NCBI GenBank assembly: GCA_031283515.1
Contig: JAITBS010000235.1
Span: forward strand, 1 to 7,878
DNA length: 7,878 nucleotides
From: Planctomycetaceae bacterium
GTDB lineage: Bacteria; Planctomycetota; Planctomycetia; Pirellulales; Thermoguttaceae
Direction of reading: 5' to 3'
Part shown: positions 1 to 4,751 of the stretch, piece by piece
Layout: each line of letters opens with the position of its first letter
Numbering within the stretch: position 1 is the stretch's first letter
The notes under the pieces: model-generated
Told to the model about the DNA's origin: nothing
The model's database searches: none
Seen by the model: the letters and a program-made list of their open reading frames with translations, nothing else
Position numbers and translations under genes: made by a program

Positions 1-160
1 TTTCAAATTTTTCCGTATGGAATTTTTTGATACCCAAATCTGGTTCGGGATCAGGTTTGTTGTTAAAATCCGACAAGGTAAATTTCCCTAAAATACAACA
101 GAAACAACCGGAACGGAACCGCAGACAATCATCTACGATTCCGTGTTGATGATTTTATAA
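1..160 (-). other. atpD downstream flank, possible start of a partial ORF
   Basis: This is the stretch transcribed after the atpD stop. The epsilon subunit gene atpC normally follows atpD, but no epsilon-like N-terminus is readable here. One frame is open from about 154 to the window edge without an ATG. A TTG at 76-74, preceded by AGGGA eight bases upstream, could start a peptide beginning M/L-SDFNNKPDPEPDLGIKKFH and running off the window. That peptide does not resemble AtpC. The other frames contain stops or only very short ORFs. I therefore treat the region as an intergenic spacer with a weak candidate gene start. Confidence 0.25.
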
Positions 161-1615
161 CTATTTTTTCTTTGCGGCAGCCTGAAGTTTTTCTTCTTGT
201 TCGGCAGCTTGCTCAATAGCTCCAACATACATAAACGCTTGTTCCGAAAGATGATCCCATTTTCCAGAGGCGATTTCCTCGAAAGAACGAATCGTGTCCT
301 CAAGCGGTGTAATTTCACCCGGCTTGCCGGTAAACACTTCCGCAACAAGAAATGGTTGCGATAAAAACCGTTCCATACGTCTGGCACGATGAACAACCAA
401 CTTGTCTTCTTCCGCCAATTCATCAACTCCAAGAATCGCAATAATATCTTGCAATTCACGATAACGTTGAAGTGTTTGTTGTACAGTTCGGGCGCAGTCG
501 TAATGCCGTTGCCCAACGTATTGCGGATCAAGAACCCGACTCGAGGACGCTAATGGATCAACCGCCGGATAAATTCCTTTTTCGGAAATCGCCCGTTCCA
601 AATAAATGAACGCATCCAATTGACCAAACGCGGTTGCCGGTGCCGGATCAGTTGGGTCGTCCGCCGGAACGTAAACCGCTTGAACCGACGTGATCGCTCC
701 GCGACTCGTTGACGCAATCCTTTCTTGTAACGCCCCCATTTCCGAAGCCAATGTCGGTTGATAACCAACCGCCGACGGCATACGTCCAAGCAACGCCGAA
801 ACTTCAGAACCGGCTTGAGAAAACCGGAAAATGTTATCGACAAACAACAGAACGTCAGTTCCTGTAACGTCACGAAAATATTCCGCCATCGTCAACGCCG
901 AAAGCGCAACACGAAGTCTTGCCCCAGGCGGTTCATTCATCTGACCAAATACCATTGTCGTTTGTTCAATAACACTGCGACCAGTGTTACCAATTTTGGC
1001 TTCGGACATCTCAAGCCAAAGATCGTTTCCTTCACGGGTTCGCTCGCCAACTCCGGCAAAAACAGAGTTTCCACCGTGTGCCGAAGCAATTCGAGCAATG
1101 AGTTCCTGCAAAATAACCGTTTTACCAAGACCCGCACCACCAAATAATCCCGCCTTACCACCACGAACAAACGGCGTTAAAAGATCAATAACTTTGATAC
1201 CCGTCGGAAATATCTCCGTTTTCGTAGCAAGATCAGTAATCGTCGGAGCATCACGGTGAATCGGTCGATATTCAGCGGCATTGATCGGTCCTTTTTTATC
1301 AACCGGTTCGCCAAGCAAATTGAATACCCGACCAAGCGTTTCTTTTCCAACCGGAACAGAAACAGGTGTGCCGGTGTCAAGACAATCCATGCCGCGCACT
1401 AAACCATCAGTCGTTCCAAGTGCAACGCAACGGACTTTCCCTCCGCCAAGATGTTGTTGAATCTCGCCAACCAAATGAATGACGAGACCTTTTTGTTCAC
1501 TGTCAATGCGAACAGCATTATAAATTGCCGGAAGATGATCTTCCGCAAATTCCGCATCGAATGTCGAGCCGATCACTTGTGTGATGCGACCAATATTTTT
1601 TTCCGCTGTAACCAT
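161..1615 (-). CDS. atpD: F1Fo ATP synthase subunit beta
   Basis: This is the catalytic beta subunit of the F1 ATP synthase (484 aa, normal length). It makes ATP from ADP and phosphate, driven by ion flow through Fo, on the cytoplasmic face of the membrane. The Walker A motif GGAGLGKT is at residues 159-166, with Leu where Val is usual. The catalytic-glutamate motif GERTREGND is at 190-198 (Glu191). Walker B is LLFVDNIFRF at 256-265. PADDPTDPAPAT lies at 317-328, the adenine-pocket region YPAVDPL at 349-355, and the DELSEED motif appears as DELAEED at 398-404. The C-terminus is Ala/Lys-rich. ATG at 1615 gives the canonical N-terminus (GRITQVIGSTFDAEF), although no clear Shine-Dalgarno precedes it. 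The upstream neighbour is a small accessory ORF rather than atpG, so this gene is separated from the rest of any atp operon on that side. LERAISEKGIYPAVDPLASSSR suggests Planctomycetes, from memory. Confidence 0.98.
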   Translation of the reverse strand: MVTAEKNIGRITQVIGSTFDAEFAEDHLPAIYNAVRIDSEQKGLVIHLVGEIQQHLGGGKVRCVALGTTDGLVRGMDCLDTGTPVSVPVGKETLGRVFNLLGEPVDKKGPINAAEYRPIHRDAPTITDLATKTEIFPTGIKVIDLLTPFVRGGKAGLFGGAGLGKTVILQELIARIASAHGGNSVFAGVGERTREGNDLWLEMSEAKIGNTGRSVIEQTTMVFGQMNEPPGARLRVALSALTMAEYFRDVTGTDVLLFVDNIFRFSQAGSEVSALLGRMPSAVGYQPTLASEMGALQERIASTSRGAITSVQAVYVPADDPTDPAPATAFGQLDAFIYLERAISEKGIYPAVDPLASSSRVLDPQYVGQRHYDCARTVQQTLQRYRELQDIIAILGVDELAEEDKLVVHRARRMERFLSQPFLVAEVFTGKPGEITPLEDTIRSFEEIASGKWDHLSEQAFMYVGAIEQAAEQEEKLQAAAKKK

Positions 1616-1667
1616 GTGTCGTATGGGGTTAAAGTGAACCGCGCTGCACGCAGCACGATGAAATTTC

Positions 1668-1698
1668 TTAACCGTGTTTTCGTAACACGATAAAACTA
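1668..1698 (-). repeat. 31-bp hairpin repeat, copy 1 (3' flank of 64-aa ORF)
   Basis: This 31-bp block is identical at 31/31 positions to 2137-2167. It contains the inverted repeat CGTGTT-TTCGT-AACACG (1673-1689, 6-bp stem, 5-base loop). It begins directly after the stop codon of the 64-aa ORF, just as copy 2 directly follows the stop of the paralogous 61-aa ORF. No T-run follows the hairpin on the minus strand, so it is not a classical intrinsic terminator. A second short inverted repeat (GCTGC-AC-GCAGC, 1643-1654) lies between this block and atpD. Confidence 0.85.
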
Positions 1699-1893
1699 CT
1701 AACGCTTGACGAAAGTTTCCTTTACGTCATTATTTTGTGTTCGGTTATTATTTTGTTTTTGTTTCTTTTTCTCCAACCGCTTGAGGTGTTGTTCATACAA
1801 CTCTTGCGATGTCTGCTCCATAATAGAACGAACCATATCATCATGAGCTTTGAGAAAAAACTCTTCGGAAAATGTAAATGTATCCGGTTTCAT
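1699..1893 (-). CDS. Small charged protein (64 aa), paralogue of 2168-2353
   Basis: I do not recognise this family. The N-terminal half (MKPDTFTFSEEFFLKAHDDM onward) is acidic/amphipathic and looks helical. The C-terminal half is a Lys/Gln/Asn-rich low-complexity tail ending NNRTQNNDVKETFVKR. The ORF at 2168-2353 aligns along its whole length (MKPxxxxxSxEEF..., NNRTQNxDxKxTFVxR), and two diverged paralogues favour a real gene. A strong Shine-Dalgarno, AAAGGAGA (1901-1908), sits seven bases before the ATG and fixes the start. It lies 22 bp after the 70-aa ORF and 83 bp before atpD. The size and context would fit an antitoxin or regulatory peptide, but no known domain supports that. Confidence 0.7.
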   Translation of the reverse strand: MKPDTFTFSEEFFLKAHDDMVRSIMEQTSQELYEQHLKRLEKKKQKQNNNRTQNNDVKETFVKR

Positions 1894-1915
1894 AATTATC
1901 TCTCCTTTGTTATTT

Positions 1916-2128
1916 CTATTGCTCTGGAACTTTTCTTAACCATTGTTTTGTAATAATGGTCGTTGATTTTATGTATCGATTTATCTGGCACGATAAAATA
2001 GAATTTTCGGCAACAATAAATCCGCGTTTGAACGCATTTTTTGCTTCCCGCCGACTGTACGTTATCGACTTTTTACCGTCAATATCATATAATTCGTACA
2101 ATTTTGTTTTACCGGTTTTCATTCTCAT
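1916..2128 (-). CDS. Small basic protein of unknown function (70 aa)
   Basis: I do not recognise this protein. It is strongly basic (many Lys and Arg) and contains YDIDGKKSITYSRREAKNAF near the middle. There is no membrane segment or signal peptide. Two starts are possible, M1 at 2128 and M3 at 2122, and neither has a convincing Shine-Dalgarno. The gene lies between two copies of the 31-bp hairpin repeat, with the 64-aa ORF 22 bp downstream and the 61-aa ORF upstream. The repeats therefore bound a unit made of this gene plus the 64-aa gene. The positive charge would suit nucleic-acid binding, but that is a guess. Confidence 0.5.
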   Translation of the reverse strand: MRMKTGKTKLYELYDIDGKKSITYSRREAKNAFKRGFIVAENSILSCQINRYIKSTTIITKQWLRKVPEQ

Positions 2129-2136
2129 CGGAATCT

Positions 2137-2167
2137 TTAACCGTGTTTTCGTAACACGATAAAACTA
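2137..2167 (-). repeat. 31-bp hairpin repeat, copy 2 (3' flank of 61-aa ORF)
   Basis: This is the exact duplicate of 1668-1698, including the CGTGTT/AACACG stem (2142-2158). It starts immediately after the stop codon of the 61-aa ORF and ends just before the 70-aa ORF start region. The flanking coding sequences of the two paralogous ORFs have diverged clearly while this non-coding block has not. Homology continues at lower identity into the 3' ends of both ORFs. Confidence 0.85.
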
Positions 2168-2353
2168 TTAACGTTCAACGAAAGTGTTCTTTATATCTTT
2201 ATTTTGTGTTCGGTTATTCTGCTCTGTCTGTTTGCGGCGTTGTTCTGATAACTCGTCAGACATCTGACTTATCACAGACATTATAAATTCGTCATTCGCA
2301 CGATTAAATTCTTCTAACGATAAATGTCTTCGTTTAGGCTTCATTATTGTCAT
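2168..2353 (-). CDS. Small charged protein (58-61 aa), paralogue of 1699-1893
   Basis: Unrecognised small protein related to the 64-aa ORF at 1699-1893. Shared features are an MKP start, an S/L-EEF segment, a helical middle (NDEFIMSVISQMSDELSEQ) and a Gln/Asn-rich tail NNRTQNKDIKNTFVER. Two starts are possible: ATG at 2353 (MTIMKPK) and ATG at 2344 (MKPK). The paralogue begins MKP, so 2344 is the likelier start. Neither has a clear Shine-Dalgarno. It begins about 30 bp after the HEPN gene stop, so it is probably co-transcribed with the toxin-antitoxin genes. Confidence 0.65.
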   Translation of the reverse strand: MTIMKPKRRHLSLEEFNRANDEFIMSVISQMSDELSEQRRKQTEQNNRTQNKDIKNTFVER

Positions 2354-2383
2354 CTTGTTTTTATTTTTATCTTTTACTTTCCA

Positions 2384-2833
2384 TTATTTTTGAATCTTGT
2401 ATTTTTTACAATAATCAATAACCTGTTCCGACACTGTAAAGAGTTGCGGAACAGTTTGAAGAACGGCATCAAAAAGTTCCCGCAAGTTACCGGTTTCATA
2501 TTCATGGGCAATTTCATTACGCAAATCTTTGAGCATTCTTATTTCAGTAACGGAATTAACAATTCCCCGCTGTTCCGCTCTGTTGACAACATCAATCAAT
2601 GAACCTCCCGTAACAAATTCAACCACATCAATACTTCGTAAAACCTTATTGACTAACAAATCAATTGTCCTCGCATATCTTGACGTTAAATTTTCAAAAT
2701 AATCAAACTCAATTTCAGTATAATCCGTTTTAATTCCAATACCAACACAACGTTCATAAGAACGCCGCAACCAACCAAGGCTTGCGGAAAAACCGTCTAT
2801 ATTCATCCGCAATACTTCAAGAGAATTATTCAT
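2384..2833 (-). CDS. hepT: HEPN-domain toxin of an MNT/HEPN pair (HepT-like)
   Basis: This 149-aa, largely helical protein carries the HEPN ribonuclease motif RX4HXY as RNEIAHEY at residues 105-112 (Arg105, His110, Tyr112). In characterised MntA-HepT systems the HEPN protein is an RNase toxin, and its partner silences it by adenylylating the tyrosine of this motif. All three motif residues are present, so the protein looks competent both for RNase activity and for AMP modification. Its ATG overlaps the stop of the MNT gene by 4 bp (ATGA), which implies translational coupling with the antidote made first. The length fits the nucleotidyltransferase-substrate-binding (HI0074-like) branch. The functional reading comes from the family and its partner; the motif is seen directly. 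Confidence 0.88.
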   Translation of the reverse strand: MNNSLEVLRMNIDGFSASLGWLRRSYERCVGIGIKTDYTEIEFDYFENLTSRYARTIDLLVNKVLRSIDVVEFVTGGSLIDVVNRAEQRGIVNSVTEIRMLKDLRNEIAHEYETGNLRELFDAVLQTVPQLFTVSEQVIDYCKKYKIQK

Positions 2834-3114
2834 ACAATTCGTATTCCTGTTTCTTGGGCTAAACGGAAAAAGGGTTCCGAACCGTCATGCGAAACAATAA
2901 TATCAACTTTTTGTTCTCCGATTTTATCGAGAATATCACGGCGTATCTGAATTTTTTTCATAATATCAATTTTGGGCGAAAGGATGGCAATATCAATATC
3001 GCCGCCTTTTTTTGTATCATCAATTCTGGAACCGAAAATCCATAACGCCGCATCTGTGTCTGCTTTTTTAACCGCTTCAATCATAACTTGTTTTTCCATA
3101 TCGGTAATTCTCAT
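2830..3114 (-). CDS. mntA: Minimal nucleotidyltransferase antitoxin (MntA-like)
   Basis: A 94-aa nucleotidyltransferase of the MNT (DNA polymerase beta-like) fold. The metal/NTP motif reads FGSR (27-30) followed by GGDIDIAI with Asp39 and Asp41. A third acidic residue is in KVDIIV (Asp71). The spacing from GS to DxD is nine residues. In MntA-HepT modules this enzyme transfers AMP from ATP onto the HEPN partner and thereby blocks its RNase. It overlaps the downstream HEPN gene by 4 bp. The start at 3114 is chosen as the longest; Met6 is an alternative, and there is no good Shine-Dalgarno at either. The gene lies 23 bp after toxin A, so it is probably read in the same transcript. Confidence 0.9.
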   Translation of the reverse strand: MRITDMEKQVMIEAVKKADTDAALWIFGSRIDDTKKGGDIDIAILSPKIDIMKKIQIRRDILDKIGEQKVDIIVSHDGSEPFFRLAQETGIRIV

Positions 3115-3137
3115 TTCAAATATTTTTTTAATCCTTT

Positions 3138-3446
3138 TTAATTGAGTCGAATATTACGTCTTGCATCCACAATAGATGTTACTTCAATACAATCTTGTTT
3201 CATTCGAAAGAAAACGGCAAAACGATTTTCAAAACCAATCCGGCGTATTCCTTTTCGATTCGTTAATTCACCTGGCTGATCAATATTAGGTCGGAAGGAT
3301 GCCAATAATTTTTCCAATCTTATATCCAATTTCAACGAATAATCTTGTGATCCGTTTCGTTTTACATAAAAGTCAAGAATATTTTTCCACTGTTTTTTTG
3401 CGAGTGGAGTCCATTCTACTTTGTGTTTGGAAAACTGCGCAACCAT
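3138..3446 (-). CDS. ParE/RelE-like toxin, module A
   Basis: A 102-aa protein of the ParE/RelE toxin superfamily. Support comes from its size, the N-terminal helix segment (WTPLAKKQW at 12-20, then ILDFYVKRN), a central basic strand region (NRKGIRRIGFENRFAVFFR) and a C-terminal strand with IVDARRNIRL. Family members inhibit either DNA gyrase (ParE) or translation (RelE); the sequence alone does not decide which. Its start overlaps the antitoxin gene by 31 bp, a normal toxin-antitoxin arrangement. The C-terminal 35 residues (60-94) are identical to toxin B, while residues 1-59 are only moderately similar. See the mosaic finding. Confidence 0.85.
   Translation of the reverse strand: MVAQFSKHKVEWTPLAKKQWKNILDFYVKRNGSQDYSLKLDIRLEKLLASFRPNIDQPGELTNRKGIRRIGFENRFAVFFRMKQDCIEVTSIVDARRNIRLN
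3149..3272 (-). repeat. Toxin 3' homology arm, copy A (pair 3627-3750)
   Basis: This 124-bp segment encodes the C-terminal third of toxin A and matches 3627-3750 in toxin B at 122 of 124 positions. Both differences are transitions. Identity stops abruptly at the GEL codons on the upstream side, where the two toxins become clearly different. The sharp boundary points to recent gene conversion, or to duplication followed by exchange of the neighbouring block. Confidence 0.9.
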
Positions 3447-3601
3447 TCTCGTATTTCCTTATGAACTTCTTCGGCAGGTATTCCCAAACCAGCATCAAGT
3501 TCCGCCTCGGCTTCGTCAATCATTTGTTCTTCTTCCGGCGTAAGAATATAAATGCTCTCATTTTTATTGCACAACAATTCTTTAATTTCCGTTGTTGCCA
3601 T
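3416..3601 (-). CDS. Antitoxin, module A
   Basis: A 61-aa acidic protein that precedes and overlaps toxin A by 31 bp, the usual position of a ParDE/RelBE-type antitoxin. Residues 1-42 (including LTPEEEQMIDEAEAELDAGL, then GIP) are nearly the same as antitoxin B. The tail after GLGIP (AEEVHKEIREWLRSF) differs. No classical RHH or HTH motif is clear, so DNA binding is uncertain. The start is fixed by a strong Shine-Dalgarno, AAGGAGA (3609-3615), seven bases before the ATG. The toxin assignment of the partner and the conserved pair order are the main evidence for function. Confidence 0.82.
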   Translation of the reverse strand: MATTEIKELLCNKNESIYILTPEEEQMIDEAEAELDAGLGIPAEEVHKEIREWLRSFPNTK

Positions 3602-3611
3602 GATTTTATCT
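3477..3611 (-). repeat. Antitoxin 5' homology arm, copy A (pair 3958-4092)
   Basis: This 135-bp segment holds the ribosome-binding spacer and the first 42 or so codons of antitoxin A. It matches 3958-4092 with 13 differences by my count (about 90%). All 13 differences are transitions, and they cause seven amino-acid changes. Homology drops sharply after the GLGIP codons. Confidence 0.88.
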
Positions 3612-3615
3612 CCTT

Positions 3616-3927
3616 TTAACTTAATTGAATATTACGTCTTGTATCCACGATAGATGTTACTTCAATACAATCTTGTTTCATTCGAAAGAAAACGGCAAAA
3701 CGATTTTCAAAACCAATCCGGCGTATTCCTTTTCGATTCGTTAATTCACCCGAAACAAAATTCTCTCCATATAATAAATCTAATAATTCACACAATCGTT
3801 CGTCTGGTTTTATTGAATACTCTGCTGATTGGTTTCGTTTAGAATAAAATTCAAGTATTTTATTCCATTGTTTTTGTGCTTGTTTACTTATTATTATCCG
3901 TACACTTTTTTGAGATGATTGAGCCAT
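3616..3927 (-). CDS. ParE/RelE-like toxin, module B
   Basis: A 103-aa paralogue of toxin A in the ParE/RelE superfamily. The N-terminal helices (ISKQAQKQWNKILEFYSKRN) follow the same pattern as toxin A but differ at many residues. From Glu61 onward (ELTNRKGIRRIGFENRFAVF...) the two are almost identical, ending IVDTRRNIQLS. The start overlaps antitoxin B by 34 bp. The stop lies 14 bp before the antitoxin A start, and the Shine-Dalgarno of antitoxin A lies in that gap, so modules B and A are probably one transcript. The target (gyrase or ribosome) cannot be told from the sequence. Confidence 0.85.
   Translation of the reverse strand: MAQSSQKSVRIIISKQAQKQWNKILEFYSKRNQSAEYSIKPDERLCELLDLLYGENFVSGELTNRKGIRRIGFENRFAVFFRMKQDCIEVTSIVDTRRNIQLS
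3627..3750 (-). repeat. Toxin 3' homology arm, copy B (pair 3149-3272)
   Basis: This is the partner of 3149-3272: 124 bp with two transition differences, encoding the shared C-terminal third of the ParE/RelE-like toxins. The distance between the copies (478 bp) is about one toxin-antitoxin module, as expected for a tandem module duplication. Confidence 0.9.
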
Positions 3928-4082
3928 TCACGTGTCTCCTGTTTAAAAACATCGTATGGTATTCCCAAACCGGCATCAAGTTCCGCTTCGGCTTCGTCAA
4001 TTATTTGTTCTTCTTCCGGCGTAAGAACATAAATGTTCTCGTTTTTATTGTGCAACAATTCTTTGGTTTCTGCTGTTACCAT
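3894..4082 (-). CDS. Antitoxin, module B
   Basis: A 62-aa acidic antitoxin paralogous to that of module A. Residues 1-42 are shared (LTPEEEQIIDEAEAELDAGL then GIP). The tail (YDVFKQETREWLNHLKKVYG) is different, keeping only the REWL core. It precedes and overlaps toxin B by 34 bp. The ribosome-binding site is weaker than in module A (AGAAGAT in place of AGGAGAT). It begins 11 bp after the remnant stop of toxin C. Confidence 0.82.
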   Translation of the reverse strand: MVTAETKELLHNKNENIYVLTPEEEQIIDEAEAELDAGLGIPYDVFKQETREWLNHLKKVYG

Positions 4083-4092
4083 GATTTTATCT
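3958..4092 (-). repeat. Antitoxin 5' homology arm, copy B (pair 3477-3611)
   Basis: This is the partner of 3477-3611. It encodes the conserved N-terminal part of antitoxin B plus its immediate leader. The arm ends at the GLGIP codons. Downstream, the antitoxin tail and toxin N-terminus show no comparable nucleotide identity to module A until the toxin 3' arm. Confidence 0.88.
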
Positions 4093-4093
4093 T

Positions 4094-4369
4094 CTAATTT
4101 TCCGTATTTTGCCGACCATCGCGGAATGAAAGTATTTGTATCACATCATCTTAAATTTGATAAATTAGTACAAAATTACTTATCGTTAATTGTCGGCGAT
4201 TGTTCGGAATTGATTCACCGAAAAACGGATTACGCCGAATCATACCAATTGTTTCGTGAACATTTCGCCGCAACTTTTTACTGTACACATGAGATTGATT
4301 TCGTTTTGTGTAATACTTTGTGATTTTATCCAATTGCGATAATGCCAATGGAGACCATTTAATTTTCAT
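4094..4369 (-). pseudogene. ParE/RelE-like toxin, module C, with in-frame stop
   Basis: A third ParE/RelE-like toxin. The N-terminus reads KIKWSPLALSQLDKITKYYT, then KRNQSHVYSKKL, matching toxins A and B in pattern (P-x-A-xx-Q, KRNxSxxYS). The ORF stops after 72 codons at TAA 4153-4151. The same frame continues past this stop for 18 codons, DDVIQILSFRDGRQNTEN, to a TAG at 4096-4094. That extension is exactly the C-terminal strand expected for the family (a NFVLIYQIxDDVIQIL...RDGRQN layout). Without the TAA the protein would be 91 aa, normal for ParE. The simplest reading is a single nonsense mutation that removes the last strand and probably kills toxicity. Its start overlaps the antitoxin C stop by ATGA. 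Confidence 0.85.
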
Positions 4370-4626
4370 ATTTCATTGTCTTGAAATTCAGGATCGAGCA
4401 TTTTCATGGCATCTTCATGAGGTATTCCCAATCCGTCGGCAAATTGTTGTTCGCTGATTTCAATATCCCGCAATTGTGCTGCTGTTAACGGTTTAGGAAT
4501 GTAACATTTATCGGTAAATGTCAAAATAGTATTGAGCGTTTCTTGATCGTCTATCGAATCAATCCGTTGCCGAATCGCTTTGCGAATAAATTTTGTATCC
4601 AAAATTTCCGTTGTTGATACAACCAT
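4366..4626 (-). CDS. Antitoxin, module C
   Basis: An 86-aa protein directly upstream of toxin C, overlapping it by 4 bp (ATGA), which is typical of a coupled antitoxin-toxin pair. It is longer than antitoxins A and B and shares with them mainly the FADGLGIPHEDAM segment (GLGIP motif) near the C-terminus. The N-terminal part (TEILDTKFIRKAIRQRIDSI) looks helical, with no motif I can name. The ORF is intact although its toxin is interrupted. It is the first gene of the accessory run, with a candidate promoter 18 bases upstream. The antitoxin role is inferred from position and the shared motif. Confidence 0.72.
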   Translation of the reverse strand: MVVSTTEILDTKFIRKAIRQRIDSIDDQETLNTILTFTDKCYIPKPLTAAQLRDIEISEQQFADGLGIPHEDAMKMLDPEFQDNEI

Positions 4627-4644
4627 TTTTTTTGTTTCTTATTT

Positions 4645-4673
4645 ATTTAAAATTCTTGAACTTGTTTTTGCAA
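4645..4673 (-). promoter_or_regulatory. Candidate sigma70-type promoter of the accessory run
   Basis: On the minus strand, TTGCAA (4673-4668) and TTAAAT (4650-4645) are separated by 17 bases and end 18 bases before the antitoxin C start. Each box matches the consensus at four of six positions. In an AT-rich region such matches arise by chance, so this is tentative. Confidence 0.3.
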
Positions 4674-4712
4674 CAACTTCTTTATTATTTTTCATTTTTG
4701 TACGAAGGGAAT

Positions 4713-4750
4713 GAATCGGGGACAAAATCCCCGATTCTTTTCCTTTTTTG
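4713..4750 (+). terminator. Intrinsic-terminator-like hairpin, plus-strand polarity
   Basis: A perfect 10-bp stem, GAATCGGGGA (4713-4722) and TCCCCGATTC (4728-4737), with loop CAAAA, is followed on the plus strand by TTTTCCTTTTTT (4738-4749). As an intrinsic terminator it points in the plus direction, although no plus-strand gene is seen nearby. Read on the minus strand, the stem follows hppA but has an A-run before it and only ATTCCCTT after it, so it would be a poor hppA terminator by the usual rule. It could still act there as a 3'-end-stabilising hairpin. Confidence 0.6.
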
Positions 4751-4751
4751 T

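Noticed and set aside
18..92. 24-aa plus-strand ORF beginning MEFFDTQIW
   Set aside because: It is very short, has no ribosome-binding site and no supporting context.
133..1693. Several ORFs of 60-130 aa on both strands inside atpD
   Set aside because: They lie in alternative frames of a certain atpD gene and have Arg/Asn/Phe-rich compositions typical of shadow frames.
1668..2167. Integron attC sites between small accessory genes
   Set aside because: The 31-bp repeats do not show the RYYYAAC and GTTRRRY core boxes in the required layout, and no such element separates the toxin-antitoxin modules.
3299..4323. Plus-strand ORFs of 60-106 aa across the toxin-antitoxin modules
   Set aside because: They are Phe/Leu-rich antisense shadows of the minus-strand modules. 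Two resemble each other only because the modules are duplicated.
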